A stretch of DNA of 64,000 nt from Gordonia polyisoprenivorans NBRC 16320 = JCM 10675 (GTDB taxonomy: Bacteria; Actinomycetota; Actinomycetes; Mycobacteriales; Mycobacteriaceae): the NCBI RefSeq assembly GCF_000241325.1, contig NZ_BAEI01000018.1, positions 19,336 to 83,335 on the forward strand, given 5' to 3'. Positions 39,685-50,261 of the stretch are shown in pieces (positions within the stretch are counted from its first letter, which is position 1; the number at the start of each line of letters is the position of its first letter). The notes beneath the pieces are model-generated. The model was not told the origin of the DNA. It was given only the letters and a program-made list of their open reading frames with translations, and made no database searches. A program made the translations under genes and the position numbers.

Positions 39685-40403
39685 GCGAGAAGACGACTCC
39701 CGCGTCCGGGCGGTCGGTGGAGTTCACCGGCAACATGCTCGACAAGGCGCAGCGGCTGCAGGCACCCGCTGTCGCCAAATATGTTCGGGCGCTTCGGGAG
39801 AAGCATCCCGACGACTCCCCCGCCCAGATCATCACCCGCCTGGAGAAGCGCTATCTCACCGCGGTCACCGGGTCCGGGTCGGCGGTCGGCGCGACCGCCG
39901 CGGTCCCCGGCGTCGGCACGTTCACCGCACTGGGCGCGATGACCGGCGAGACAGCGCTGTTCCTCGAGGCGTCGGCGCTGCTGGCACTCGCGATCGCCGA
40001 GGTGCACGGCATCGGGGTGCATGAGAGCGAACGTCGTAAGACGCTGGTCCTGACCGTCGCCCTCGGCGAGGAGGGCCTGAGCATCCTCGGCCGTGTCGTC
40101 GGAACGCAGGGTGGCGCCCTACGCCGACTCGGGCGCGCCTCGGCCCCGAGTGGCGCCTTCGCGAAACTCAACAAGAACCTGATGAACCGGATCGCCAAGA
40201 AGTACGCGCTCAAACGCGCTCCGTTGGTGATCGGCCGCCTCCTCCCCGCGGGTATCGGGGCGGTCATCGGCGGAGCGGGTAACCGGGTGCTGGGCAGGCG
40301 GGTGATCGCCAATGCGCGCGAGGCCTTCGGTCCCCCACCACAGCACTGGACGCTCGACGGCACCGTTGTCTCCGACCCCTGGTTGCCCCGCGGCAACCCG
40401 TGA
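39681..40403 (+). CDS. EcsC-like membrane-associated protein
   Basis: This 240-residue protein has two Gly/Ala-rich hydrophobic stretches: VGATAAVPGVGTFTALGAMTGETALFLEASALLALAIAEVHG (about 67-110) and LVIGRLLPAGIGAVIGGAGNRVLGRRVIANAREAF (about 185-220). The second resembles the C-terminal part of EcsC proteins, which accompany ABC transporters in Bacillus. Function is unknown. The start and stop overlap both neighbours by 4 nt (ATGA and GTGA), so it is certainly part of an operon with the GST-like gene and the ABC exporter. Confidence 0.55.
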   Translation: MSEKTTPASGRSVEFTGNMLDKAQRLQAPAVAKYVRALREKHPDDSPAQIITRLEKRYLTAVTGSGSAVGATAAVPGVGTFTALGAMTGETALFLEASALLALAIAEVHGIGVHESERRKTLVLTVALGEEGLSILGRVVGTQGGALRRLGRASAPSGAFAKLNKNLMNRIAKKYALKRAPLVIGRLLPAGIGAVIGGAGNRVLGRRVIANAREAFGPPPQHWTLDGTVVSDPWLPRGNP

Positions 40404-43400
40404 CCGCCTCGACCCGCTGGACCCAGGTCGATCCACCCGCCACCGGGCCGGTCGTTCCGGAAGCCGGCTCACCCGACGACGGTGGACGCGGCTGGGTGCG
40501 CCGTCTGACCGCCGAATGCCTGCAGTACCGCCGGCTCGTGATGGTGACGTTGACGGTCACCCTGGTGGCGGTCGGCGTCGACCTGGTCGCGCCATTGCTC
40601 GCGCGCGCGGCCCTCGACCGCGCCACCGGCATCCCCGGTTCGTGGACCATCCCGACGATCGTGGTCGCGATGATCGGCCTCGCGATCGTGCGGTATTTCT
40701 GCCAGTTCGGTCGCCGGCTGACCGCGGGTCAGCTGTCGATATCGGTGCAGAATGCGTTGCGGCTCAAGCTCTTACGTACCTTACTTCATCTCGACGGCGC
40801 CACCCAGACCGACATCCGTACCGGCCAGGTCGTTTCGCGGTCGATCTCGGATCTGCAGATCGTGCAGGGACTGCTGGCGATGGTGCCGCTCTCCGCTGGC
40901 GCCGCGGTCCAGGTGGTGATCGCGCTGGGCATCATGCTCTATCTCTCGCCACTGCTCACCGTGATCTCGCTGGCGATCCTGCCGATGGTGGCCGTGGTCG
41001 TGCTCACCACCCGCCGCCGATTGTTCGCGGCCACCTGGTCGGCGCAGCAGGCCGCCGCCGATGTGGCACAACACGTCGAGGAGACGGTCACCGGCGTCCG
41101 CGTCGTCAAGGGGTTCGGGCAGGAGACGCGCGCCGTCGATGAACTCGTCGGACTCGGACGCGATCTCTTCGCCAAGCGGCTGCGTGCGGGCAAGATCAAC
41201 TCATACTTCACCCCGACCATGTCGGCGATCCCGCAACTCGGCCTGGTCGCGGTCATCGGTGTCGGTGGCTACCTCACCCTCAACGGGTCGATCACCGCGG
41301 GCACCTTCCTCGCGTTCGCGACCTACGTCACGACCATGACCACCCTCGCGCGACTGCTGACCAACGTGGTGGTCAGCGGTCAACTCGCCCGCGCCGCGGT
41401 GGAGCGGGTCTACGACGTCGTCGACGCACCCACCGACCCCGACGACGCGAACACCGCCGGTCTGCCCGACGGCCCGCTGGGACTGGAGTTGTCCGGTGTG
41501 GTGTTCGGCCACGACGACCGCACCGTCCTCGACGGTATCGATCTGCAGATCGCGCCGGGCGAATGCGTCGCCGTCGTCGGTCCGCCCGGATCGGGCAAGT
41601 CGACCCTCGCCGATCTCGTCAGCCGCCACCGACGCCCCGACCGCGGGACCATCGCGCTGCTGTCCGGACCGGATTCCTCGACGCGTCATCCGCTCTCCGA
41701 ACTCTCTGCGGATGCCCTGCACTCGGCGGTGGGCGTCGTCTTCGACGAGCCGTTCCTGTACTCGGACACCATTGCCACCAACATCACCCTCGGCGATCGT
41801 CCCGAGCAGTCCCCCACCCCCGGCTCCGGGCCGGTGGCGCCGCGCCTGCTCGCCGCCGCCCGGGACGCCGACGCCCTCGACTTCATCACCGCACTGCCCG
41901 ACGGATTCGACACCGTCGTCGGCGAGCGCGGCCTCACCCTGTCCGGCGGGCAACGCCAGCGGGTGGCCCTGGCACGTGCGCTCTACGCCGACCCCCGCTT
42001 GCTCGTCCTCGACGATGCGACCTCGGCGGTCGACGCCTCCACCGAGTCACGCATCCTGCACCGTCTGCGTGACCGCTCCACCGACCGGCCCACCATGCTG
42101 GTGCTCGCGCACCGGCGGTCGACCCTCATGCTCGCCGATCGTGTCGCCGTCCTCGACGAGGGCCGTATCGTCGACGTGGGCACCGTCGCCGAGCTCGAAG
42201 AGCGCAGCCCGCGTTTCCGTGCGCTGATGTCGCCGATCCAGTCGATCGCCGACGACGCCGCCGCAACGTTCACCCCGGCGCCGCCGCAACACACCGAGGA
42301 CCTGTGGCCCGCCGATGCGCCTGCGCCGGAAGAGGATTCGACCACCCGCGCCGGGAGCGCCGCGCCGGCCGGTGGAACCGGGGGCCGCGGCGGTCGGGGC
42401 GCGGGGATCGCCGGCGCATTGGGTGCCATGCCCGCCACCCCGGCCCTGCTCGCCTCCGTCGCACGATTGCGACCCGCCGACGAGGATCCGCGGGTCGACG
42501 TCGACGCGATGCGGGTGGAGAATCCGCATTTCTCGCTGTGGCAGATCCTGGCGCCGGTGCGCTGGCTGCTGGCCCTGGCCATCGTGGCGATCGGCGTGGA
42601 CACCCTCACCGGGCTGGTCTTCCCGTCGTTGGCACGCACCGTCATCGACGCTGCCACCCACACCGACGAACGCACCCTGCTCATCGCGACCGGGATCGGC
42701 GTGGGCACCGTCGTGCTCGGCTGGTTCGCCGCCGCGGGCATGACGCTGTACTCGACCCGCGCGGGTGAACGAGTGCTGTTCGGCTTGCGTGTGCGCAGCT
42801 ACGCGCACCTGCAGCGACTCGGCCTCGACTACTACGAGCGCGAGTTGTCCGGGCGCATCATGACGCGGATGACCACCGACGTCGACGCCCTCTCGACGTT
42901 TTTGCAGACCGGCCTGTCGACCGCGATCGTGGCGGTGCTGACGCTGGTCGGGGTCACCGTGGCGATGCTGTTCACCGACCTCGAACTCGGCGCGCTGATC
43001 CTGCCGGTACTGCCGGTCCTGATCGTGGCGACCGTGGTCTTCCGTCGGATCGCCTCACGCGCCTACACGCGCTCCCGAGAACTGGTCAGTGCGGTCAACG
43101 CCGACTTCCAGGAGAACATCGCCGGCATCAAGACCACCCAGGCCTACCGCAACACCGCCCCGGCCACCCGCCGCTTCACCGGGCTGACGTTGGACTGGGT
43201 ACGCGCGCGAATGACCTCGCAGCGGGCGATCTCGGTCTACTTCCCGTTCATCACGTTGTGCAGCGATCTGGCGACCGCGGCGACGATCGCGGTCGGCGCG
43301 CACCAGATCACGACGGGCGCGTTGTCGGCGGGCACCCTGGTCGCCTTCATCCTCTACTTGTCGCTGTTGTTCGGTCCTGTACAACAACTTTCACAGGTTT

Positions 43401-44284
43401 TCGACGGTTATCAGCAGGCGGTCGTCGGTCTGCGGCGCATCGCCGACCTCTTGCGTACCGAGACGACCGTCGCCGAACGCAGCGATGCCATCGATCCCGG
43501 GGGTGCACGGTTCACCGGTGACGCGCGGCTCGACGACGTCGCGTTCCGGTATTCGGGGGCGAGCGTCGACGCGCTCGGCGGCATCGACCTGCACATCCCC
43601 GCCGGCACCTCCCTGGCATTGGTGGGCCGTACCGGCGCCGGCAAGTCCACGATCGTGAAACTGCTCGCCCGGTTCTACGACCCCACCGACGGGGTCGTGC
43701 GGATGGACGGCACCGACATCCGCCGGTTCACGCTGCGCGGCTATCGCCGCCACATCGGCATCGTGCCGCAGGAACCGCACCTGTTCACCGGCACCGTCGC
43801 CGACAACATCGCCTACGGGCGGCCCGACGCCGACCACGAACAGATCGCCGCCGCCGCCGCGGCGGTCGGTGCCACGACGATGATCGCCGGTCTGCCGGGC
43901 GGCATGCGGCACCCGATCGGCGAGCGCGGGGCCGGACTGTCGTCCGGGCAGCGCCAGCTCATCGCGCTCGCGCGAGCCGAGCTCGTCGAACCCGACCTAC
44001 TCCTGCTCGACGAGGCGACGGCCACCCTCGACCAGGCGACCGAGGCGATGGTGCTCGCCGCCGGCGACGCGGTGACCCGCAGCCGGACGTCGGTGATCGT
44101 CGCGCATCGCCTCGCGACCGCGGCGCGCGCCGATGTGATCGCGGTGGTCGACGGCGGCCGGATCGTGGAGATGGGAACACACGACGATCTGCTCACGTTG
44201 GGCGGTAGGTACCGCGCGTTCTGGGATGCCGGTGTCGACCCGGACGCCGACGGTATCGAACCTGCCGACGAACTCATCCGCTGA
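40400..44284 (+). CDS. Fused ABC exporter, TMD-NBD-TMD-NBD, asymmetric ATP sites
   Basis: The 1294 residues hold two complete half-exporters joined by an Ala/Gly/Pro linker (about residues 620-690). Half 1 has six helices, Walker A GPPGSGKST, signature LSGGQRQ, Walker B LLVLDDATS (Asp in place of the catalytic Glu) and an altered Q-loop (VFDEPFLY). Half 2 has Walker A GRTGAGKST, Q-loop VPQEPHLF, signature LSSGQRQ and Walker B LLLLDEATA. One composite site is therefore degenerate and the other consensus, as in heterodimeric exporters of the TM287/288 and BmrCD type. The GTG at 40400 overlaps the EcsC-like gene. It probably exports a hydrophobic compound or conjugate. Confidence 0.92.
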   Translation: MTASTRWTQVDPPATGPVVPEAGSPDDGGRGWVRRLTAECLQYRRLVMVTLTVTLVAVGVDLVAPLLARAALDRATGIPGSWTIPTIVVAMIGLAIVRYFCQFGRRLTAGQLSISVQNALRLKLLRTLLHLDGATQTDIRTGQVVSRSISDLQIVQGLLAMVPLSAGAAVQVVIALGIMLYLSPLLTVISLAILPMVAVVVLTTRRRLFAATWSAQQAAADVAQHVEETVTGVRVVKGFGQETRAVDELVGLGRDLFAKRLRAGKINSYFTPTMSAIPQLGLVAVIGVGGYLTLNGSITAGTFLAFATYVTTMTTLARLLTNVVVSGQLARAAVERVYDVVDAPTDPDDANTAGLPDGPLGLELSGVVFGHDDRTVLDGIDLQIAPGECVAVVGPPGSGKSTLADLVSRHRRPDRGTIALLSGPDSSTRHPLSELSADALHSAVGVVFDEPFLYSDTIATNITLGDRPEQSPTPGSGPVAPRLLAAARDADALDFITALPDGFDTVVGERGLTLSGGQRQRVALARALYADPRLLVLDDATSAVDASTESRILHRLRDRSTDRPTMLVLAHRRSTLMLADRVAVLDEGRIVDVGTVAELEERSPRFRALMSPIQSIADDAAATFTPAPPQHTEDLWPADAPAPEEDSTTRAGSAAPAGGTGGRGGRGAGIAGALGAMPATPALLASVARLRPADEDPRVDVDAMRVENPHFSLWQILAPVRWLLALAIVAIGVDTLTGLVFPSLARTVIDAATHTDERTLLIATGIGVGTVVLGWFAAAGMTLYSTRAGERVLFGLRVRSYAHLQRLGLDYYERELSGRIMTRMTTDVDALSTFLQTGLSTAIVAVLTLVGVTVAMLFTDLELGALILPVLPVLIVATVVFRRIASRAYTRSRELVSAVNADFQENIAGIKTTQAYRNTAPATRRFTGLTLDWVRARMTSQRAISVYFPFITLCSDLATAATIAVGAHQITTGALSAGTLVAFILYLSLLFGPVQQLSQVFDGYQQAVVGLRRIADLLRTETTVAERSDAIDPGGARFTGDARLDDVAFRYSGASVDALGGIDLHIPAGTSLALVGRTGAGKSTIVKLLARFYDPTDGVVRMDGTDIRRFTLRGYRRHIGIVPQEPHLFTGTVADNIAYGRPDADHEQIAAAAAAVGATTMIAGLPGGMRHPIGERGAGLSSGQRQLIALARAELVEPDLLLLDEATATLDQATEAMVLAAGDAVTRSRTSVIVAHRLATAARADVIAVVDGGRIVEMGTHDDLLTLGGRYRAFWDAGVDPDADGIEPADELIR

Positions 44285-44461
44285 GTTCACCGGCGCCCGG
44301 CGGCGACCCGACGACGTGCGCCCTCGGTGAGGTGGGACTCACGACGTCCACAGCGTGGTGGGCGCGTACCATCGGCAGGTGGTTCACGACGATCTTCACA
44401 AGAGACTTTCGTCGTGACGTGGCGACCCGACACCTTCAGGGAATTGAGGCGAGAAACCGCT

Positions 44462-47400
44462 GTGAGCAGTTCGACATCCGAAACCGACTTCGGACAGAAC
44501 GAATGGCTGGTCGAGGAAATGTACCAGCAGTACCAGAAGGATCCGAACTCGGTGGACCCGAGTTGGCACGACCTTCTGAAGAACTACACACCGAACGGTG
44601 GCGACACCGGCGCGAGCGGGTCGTCGAACGGGACCGGTGCCCGCGCCGCATCCGCGAACGGCGCCGCCGGCAACGGCTCGGCGTCCGCCCCGGCCCAGCC
44701 CAGCCCCACCAAGCCCAGCCCGACCAAGCCCAGCACTGCCAAGCCCAGCCCAGCCACGTCGACCGACTCTCAGCCCGCCCCGCAGCGCAAGCAGGGCGTG
44801 ACCCTCGATCAGGGTCCCGAGCCGCGTGCGACGAGCACCCGCAAGACCCCCGCCCGCGAGGCGTCGGCGACCAAGGCCGCCTCCGGCCGCAGCGTCGCCA
44901 GCCGCGACGGGTCGTCGCAGTCGCAGAAGGATCGCCCCGCCAAGGAGCCGGTGGCCAAGCCCGCGGCGTCGGCGCCCGCGGCCACCGAGGACGAGACCAA
45001 GGTGTTGCGCGGACCGGCCGCCGCCATCGCCAAGAACATGGCGGCGTCGCTGCAGATCCCCACGGCCACCAGTGTTCGCGCCGTTCCGGCGAAGCTGATG
45101 ATCGACAACCGCATCGTCATCAACAACCATCTCGCCCGCACCCGTGGCGGCAAGATCAGCTTCACCCACATCCTCGGCTACGCGATCGTGCAGGCGATCA
45201 AGTCGTTCCCGAACATGAATCGACATTTCGCCGAGGTCGACGGCAAGCCGAACGTCGTCACCCCGGCCCACACCAACCTCGGCCTGGCCATCGACCTCGT
45301 CGGCAAGGACGGCAACCGCACGCTGGTGGTCGCCGCCATCAAGAAGTGCGAGACGATGGGGTTCGCCGAGTTCTACACCGGCTACCAGGACATCGTGCGG
45401 CGCGCCCGCGACGGCAAGCTCGGCGCGGAAGACTTTGCGGGCGTGACGGTTTCGCTCACCAACCCCGGCACCATCGGCACCGTGCACTCGGTGCCGCGGC
45501 TGATGAAGGGGCAGGGCGCGATCATCGGCGCCGGCGCGATGGAGTATCCGGCGGAGTTCCAGGGCGCCAGTGACGAACAGATCGCCGAGCTCGGCGTCGG
45601 CAAGCTGATGACGCTGACGTCCACCTACGATCACCGCATCATCCAGGGCGCGGAGTCCGGCGATTTCCTGCGCCGCATCCACGAGTTGCTCCTCGACGAC
45701 GCGTTCTACGACGAGATCTTCACCGCCTTCCACATCCCCTACGAGCCGATCCGGTGGCGTCGGGACATCCCTGCGGGTGCGGTCGACAAGAACACCCGTG
45801 TGCTCGAGCTGATCGCGGCATACCGCAATCGCGGCCATCTGATGGCCGACATCGACCCGTTGATGATGGACAGCGATGCGCGGACCAGCCATCCCGACCT
45901 CGACATCCTCACCTACGGCCTGACGCTGTGGGACCTCGACCGCACGTTCAACGTCGGCGGCTTCCACGGGCAGCAGAAGATGAAGTTGCGCGATGTGCTG
46001 TCGATCCTGCGTGACGCCTACTGCCGCCACGTCGGTGTCGAGTACACCCACATCCTCGAACCCGATCAGCAGCGCTGGCTGCAGGAGCGGGTCGAGATCA
46101 AGCACGTCAAGCCCCCGGTGGCCGAGCAGAAGTACATCCTGTCCAAGCTCAACGCGGCCGAGGCCTTCGAGACGTTCCTGCAGACCAAGTACGTCGGGCA
46201 GAAACGCTTCTCGCTCGAGGGCGCGGAGTCGGTGATCCCGATGATGGACGCGGTGATCGACCAGAGCGCCGAGCACGGTCTCGGTGAGGTCGTCATCGGC
46301 ATGCCGCACCGTGGTCGCCTCAATGTGCTGGCCAACATCGTCGGCAAGCCGTACTCGAAGATCTTCACCGAGTTCGAGGGCAATCTGAATCCGTCGCAGG
46401 CCCACGGTTCGGGCGATGTGAAGTATCACCTCGGTGCCGAGGGCAAGTACTACCAGATGTTCGGCGACAACGAGATCAACGTCTCGCTGACGGCCAACCC
46501 CAGTCATCTCGAGGCGGTCGACCCGGTACTCGAGGGTCTCGTGCGCGCCAAGCAGGATCAGCTCGACGAGGACCAGCAGTTCTCGATCCTGCCGCTGATG
46601 CTGCACGGCGACGCCGCATTCGCCGGCCAGGGCGTCGTGCCCGAGACGCTGAACCTGGCGATGCTGCCCGGCTACCGCACCGGTGGCACCGTGCACATCG
46701 TGGTCAACAATCAGGTGGGCTTCACCACCGCGCCCGAGCACTCACGGTCCTCGGAGTACTGCACCGACGTCGCGAAGATGATCGGTGCGCCGATCTTCCA
46801 CGTCAACGGCGACGACCCGGAGGCCTGCGTGTGGGCCGCCAAGCTGGCCGTGGACTACCGCGAGACCTACCACAAGGACGTGGTGATCGACCTCGTCTGC
46901 TTCCGCCGTCGCGGCCACAATGAGGGCGACGACCCGTCGATGACCCAGCCGGCGATGTACGACGTGATCGACACCAAGCGCGGGGTCCGCAAGTCCTACA
47001 CCGAGGCCCTCATCGGTCGTGGCGACATCTCCACCAAGGAGGCCGAGGACGCCCTGCGCGACTACCAGGGTCAGCTGGAGCGGGTGTTCAACGAGGTCAA
47101 GGAGCTCGAGAAGTTCCGTCCCGAACCGTCGGAGTCGGTCGAGGCCGATCAGCCGCTGCCGCAGAAGTTGGTGACCGCCGTCGACAAGTCGGTGCTCGCC
47201 GAGATCGGTGACGCGTTCTTCAACGTGCCCGAGGGCTTCGATCCGCATCCGCGTGTCAAGCCGGTGCTCAAGCGTCGTCATGAGATGTCCACCGAGGGTG
47301 GCATCGACTGGGCGTTCGCGGAGTTGCTCGCCTTCGGATCGCTGGTCATCGAGGGCCGTACGGTGCGCCTGTCCGGCCAGGACTCGCGTCGCGGCACATT

Positions 47401-48361
47401 CACCCAGCGCCACTCGGTGCTGATCGACCGGGAGAACGGGTCGGAGTACACCCCGCTGAACCATCTGACACCGCGCGACGGTGAGTCCCTCGGCCGCTTC
47501 ATGGTCTACGACTCGCCATTGTCGGAGTTCGCGGTCGTCGGTTTCGAGTACGGCTACTCGGTGGGCAACCCGGACGCACTGGTCCTGTGGGAGGCGCAGT
47601 TCGGCGACTTCGTCAACGGCGCGCAGTCGATCATCGACGAATTCATCAGCTCCGGCGAGGCCAAGTGGGGCCAGCGCTCCGACGTGGTGCTGCTACTCCC
47701 CCACGGCCATGAGGGCCAGGGCCCCGACCACACCTCCGGTCGTATCGAGCGTTTCCTGCAGCTGTGCGCCGAGGGATCGATGACCGTGGCGCTGCCGTCG
47801 ACGCCGGCGAGCTACTTCCACCTGCTGCGTCGTCACGTCCTCGACGGCATCAGCCGCCCGCTGATCGTCTTCACCCCGAAGTCGATGCTGCGCAACAAGG
47901 CTGCGGTGTCGCCGGTCGAGGACTTCACCGAGGACAAGTTCCGCTCAGTGATCGACGACCCGCACTTCGCCGCCAAGGGTTCCGACGCCGACCGCGACAA
48001 GGTCAAGCGCGTGCTGCTGGTCAGCGGCAAGCTGTATTACGAGCTCGCCGCGCGCCGTGAGAAGGACGAGCGGGACGACATCGCCATCGTGCGCGTCGAG
48101 CAGCTCTACCCGGTGCCACATCGCCGGCTGCGCGACACCCTCGAGCGCTACCCGAACGCCGAGGACTTCGCATGGGTGCAGGAGGAGCCGGCCAACCAGG
48201 GCCCGTGGCCGTTCCTGGGTCTGTGGTTGCCCGAGTTGCTGCCGGACCTGCTCAAGGGTCTGCGCCGGCTGTCGCGGCGTCCGATGTCGGCGCCGTCGTC
48301 GGGGTCGAGCAAGGTTCATGCCGTCGAGCAGGCCGAGATCATCGACGGGGCTTTCGCCTGA
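44462..48361 (+). CDS. kgd: Multifunctional 2-oxoglutarate dehydrogenase/decarboxylase (KGD/OdhA)
   Basis: This 1299-residue protein has an E2-like N-terminal part and an E1o part. It starts at GTG 44462 with [21 protein letters not shown], the family N terminus. A Pro/Ser/Thr/Lys linker follows (PSPTK repeats), then a succinyltransferase-like domain with the catalytic-type [23 protein letters not shown] near 390-410. The thiamine-diphosphate E1 part follows ([45 protein letters not shown]). No lipoyl domain is present, as known for this family, which draws on the E2 and E3 of pyruvate dehydrogenase and is inhibited by the FHA protein GarA/OdhI. It is monocistronic, closed by a strong terminator. 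Confidence 0.96.
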   Translation: MSSSTSETDFGQNEWLVEEMYQQYQKDPNSVDPSWHDLLKNYTPNGGDTGASGSSNGTGARAASANGAAGNGSASAPAQPSPTKPSPTKPSTAKPSPATSTDSQPAPQRKQGVTLDQGPEPRATSTRKTPAREASATKAASGRSVASRDGSSQSQKDRPAKEPVAKPAASAPAATEDETKVLRGPAAAIAKNMAASLQIPTATSVRAVPAKLMIDNRIVINNHLARTRGGKISFTHILGYAIVQAIKSFPNMNRHFAEVDGKPNVVTPAHTNLGLAIDLVGKDGNRTLVVAAIKKCETMGFAEFYTGYQDIVRRARDGKLGAEDFAGVTVSLTNPGTIGTVHSVPRLMKGQGAIIGAGAMEYPAEFQGASDEQIAELGVGKLMTLTSTYDHRIIQGAESGDFLRRIHELLLDDAFYDEIFTAFHIPYEPIRWRRDIPAGAVDKNTRVLELIAAYRNRGHLMADIDPLMMDSDARTSHPDLDILTYGLTLWDLDRTFNVGGFHGQQKMKLRDVLSILRDAYCRHVGVEYTHILEPDQQRWLQERVEIKHVKPPVAEQKYILSKLNAAEAFETFLQTKYVGQKRFSLEGAESVIPMMDAVIDQSAEHGLGEVVIGMPHRGRLNVLANIVGKPYSKIFTEFEGNLNPSQAHGSGDVKYHLGAEGKYYQMFGDNEINVSLTANPSHLEAVDPVLEGLVRAKQDQLDEDQQFSILPLMLHGDAAFAGQGVVPETLNLAMLPGYRTGGTVHIVVNNQVGFTTAPEHSRSSEYCTDVAKMIGAPIFHVNGDDPEACVWAAKLAVDYRETYHKDVVIDLVCFRRRGHNEGDDPSMTQPAMYDVIDTKRGVRKSYTEALIGRGDISTKEAEDALRDYQGQLERVFNEVKELEKFRPEPSESVEADQPLPQKLVTAVDKSVLAEIGDAFFNVPEGFDPHPRVKPVLKRRHEMSTEGGIDWAFAELLAFGSLVIEGRTVRLSGQDSRRGTFTQRHSVLIDRENGSEYTPLNHLTPRDGESLGRFMVYDSPLSEFAVVGFEYGYSVGNPDALVLWEAQFGDFVNGAQSIIDEFISSGEAKWGQRSDVVLLLPHGHEGQGPDHTSGRIERFLQLCAEGSMTVALPSTPASYFHLLRRHVLDGISRPLIVFTPKSMLRNKAAVSPVEDFTEDKFRSVIDDPHFAAKGSDADRDKVKRVLLVSGKLYYELAARREKDERDDIAIVRVEQLYPVPHRRLRDTLERYPNAEDFAWVQEEPANQGPWPFLGLWLPELLPDLLKGLRRLSRRPMSAPSSGSSKVHAVEQAEIIDGAFA
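44699..44755 (+). repeat. 15-bp repeats encoding PSPTK in the kgd linker
   Basis: Three 15-bp units (44699-44713, 44714-44728, 44729-44743) and a 12-bp partial one encode [15 protein letters not shown] and PSPA. They lie in the flexible linker between the N-terminal segment and the acyltransferase-like domain, where length can vary without harm. Confidence 0.9.
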
Positions 48362-48377
48362 CGTTCTTCGAACCGCG

Positions 48378-48416
48378 AGAGGCCGTATCCGGGAATTTCC
48401 CGGGTACGGCCTCTTT
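48378..48416 (+). terminator. Terminator after kgd
   Basis: A 17-bp stem (48378-48394 with 48398-48414, one T-G wobble) with a 3-base loop starts 17 nt after the kgd stop. The last arm runs into TCTTTG. It is the clearest plus-strand terminator in the window. Confidence 0.88.
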
Positions 48417-48686
48417 GTCATCGCTGCCGTCTTAGTCATCGCTGCCGTCTTTGTCACTGCCGTCGGGTTGCGGGCCGCGACCAGACCGGAGAGGGCCGTT
48501 GAAATCGAACAAACGGGACGAATCGTCTACCCTTGGTAGACTTGTATCGTAAGAAGAAACAGACGGGTGACACTGGCGCAACACTGCGCGCGTTTCCTAT
48601 TGGTTGACAGAGCACCCCGCCAGTGGATTCCTCGACGGCATGGCTCTGCCAGGATCGCAGCTCTCCTCTCCGAAGGACTCCACCCC
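48417..48686. other. Intergenic region before the APC permease gene
   Basis: It begins with two 18-bp tandem units, GTCATCGCTGCCGTCTTA and the same ending TTT (48417-48434, 48435-48452), and a partial third. An inverted repeat GTCTACC-CTT-GGTAGAC (48525-48541) is a plausible operator for a dimeric regulator of the permease gene. TTGAAA near 48499 may be a -35 element. No gene is seen. Confidence 0.55.
48525..48541 (+). promoter_or_regulatory. Inverted repeat upstream of the permease gene
   Basis: The arms GTCTACC and GGTAGAC are perfect, separated by CTT, about 145 bp before the permease ATG. The regulator is unknown; no regulator gene adjoins the permease on the left, and the TetR gene to the right has differently spaced sites of its own. 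Confidence 0.45.
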
Positions 48687-50261
48687 ATGTCTCTCTCTTC
48701 CGATCACCCGGACGCGGCGCCGTCCGTGACAGCCGCCCTGACCGCCGACCACCACTCCACCGAAACCGCCGTCGCAGTCGTCGACGAGCGCCGACTGCTC
48801 AAGACCATGCATTGGTACGACGGCTTCGTGATGACGCTGTCCAACCCCGGTTTCATCATTGCCGGGATCGGCTACACGACCGGCCAGATCGGCGCCCTCG
48901 GTGCGCTCGCCTTCTGGCTCGGGTCGATGATCATCGCCGTGTTGCAGAACAAGATCTACACCGAACCGGCAACGATGTTCCCCGAGCACTCCGGCGGTAT
49001 CGCGATGTACGCCTTCGAAGGATGGCGGTCACGGTTCAGCCTCGCCGGCCCCATGTCGGCCATCGGTTACTGGGCCGGATGGTCGTCGGTCCTGGCGATC
49101 TTCGGGCTCACCACCGGTAGTCTCGTTCAGGCCCAATGGTTTCCAAGCCAGACCTGGAGTGTCACCCACATCGTCCACCTCGATCTGCCCCGACTGATCG
49201 CGGTGGGCCTGATCATCGCGTTGTGGATCATCAATTCGCTGGGCGTCAAACCGATGAAGCTGATGGGCTACCTCACCGGCACACTCCTGTTCGTTCCGCT
49301 GATCCTGTTCATGATCGTCCCGTTCTTCCTGTCCGACTTCTCGTTCTCACACCTCTCCTGGGGGCTGCTCGGCGCTGCGGGCAGTCCTTGGGGTGCAGTA
49401 CAACTCGGACTCGTCTGGCTCTACCTCAACGCGTGGTCGGCCTACGGGATCGAGGTGTGTGCGACATTCGCCCCGGAATACCACGACACCGAACGCGACA
49501 CCCACAAGGCGCTGATCCGCTCGGCCATGTTCTGCCTCGGCGTCTATGCGCTCCTGCCCGTGGCACTCGGCGGCGTGGTGAGCCAGCAAGCGATGGCCGA
49601 TGCACCCATGGGCTTCTACGCCGATCTCCTCCATCGCGAAATCGGTGGTGCCGCATCGAATGTCGTCATCATCTTCATGATCGGCAGCTTCCTGCTCGGG
49701 ATGAACGCGGCGAGTGCCGGCGGCGCCCGCACCCTTTACGGCATGGCTCGCAGTGGCATGACGATCACGTGGTTCGACCACGTCAACAAACACAATGTGC
49801 CCAATCGCGGAATGTATGTCGACGTCGTCCTCAACATCTGCGCCGTGCTGCTGCTGCCGACAACGGTTGCGGTGCTCGCGGCGAGCAACATGGGCTACGT
49901 ACTCTGCCACGTCTTCGCGCTGTCGGCGGTCCTGTTGCTACGCAGGGACCGCCCCGACCTGCCCCGCCCCATGCGGCTGTCAACCCCCTGGCTGTGGGTG
50001 GCCGCCGCACTGGCCCTCTTCAACTGCCTGCTGCTCGCGGTCGGCGCAACCTCGTTCTCGATGACCGGATACGGCGGAATCCGGGAGTTCATCGTCGGCC
50101 TGGCACTGTTGGTGCTCGGCTGCGCCCTCTACATCTACCGCCGTGTGGTGCAGGACCGCGCCCGGTTCACCGTGCGGGACCAGACGATGGACATCCCGGT
50201 CGTCACACAGGCCGCAGTTGCAGGCGCGACGGTGTCGAGGACCACAGGGGAAACGGCATGA
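48687..50261 (+). CDS. APC-superfamily amino acid/amine permease
   Basis: A transporter of 524 residues with 12 predicted membrane helices. The first helix carries the APC unwound-helix glycines (NPGFIIAGIGYTTGQIGALGAL) and the segment FPEHSGGIAMYAFEGW matches the family pattern between helices 2 and 3. A polar cytoplasmic tail follows the last helix. The substrate cannot be read from the sequence. The ATG at 48687 is chosen for its GAAGGAC ribosome site at about -15 and a normal soluble N-terminal tail. The stop overlaps the next gene by 4 nt. Confidence 0.88.
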   Translation: MSLSSDHPDAAPSVTAALTADHHSTETAVAVVDERRLLKTMHWYDGFVMTLSNPGFIIAGIGYTTGQIGALGALAFWLGSMIIAVLQNKIYTEPATMFPEHSGGIAMYAFEGWRSRFSLAGPMSAIGYWAGWSSVLAIFGLTTGSLVQAQWFPSQTWSVTHIVHLDLPRLIAVGLIIALWIINSLGVKPMKLMGYLTGTLLFVPLILFMIVPFFLSDFSFSHLSWGLLGAAGSPWGAVQLGLVWLYLNAWSAYGIEVCATFAPEYHDTERDTHKALIRSAMFCLGVYALLPVALGGVVSQQAMADAPMGFYADLLHREIGGAASNVVIIFMIGSFLLGMNAASAGGARTLYGMARSGMTITWFDHVNKHNVPNRGMYVDVVLNICAVLLLPTTVAVLAASNMGYVLCHVFALSAVLLLRRDRPDLPRPMRLSTPWLWVAAALALFNCLLLAVGATSFSMTGYGGIREFIVGLALLVLGCALYIYRRVVQDRARFTVRDQTMDIPVVTQAAVAGATVSRTTGETA

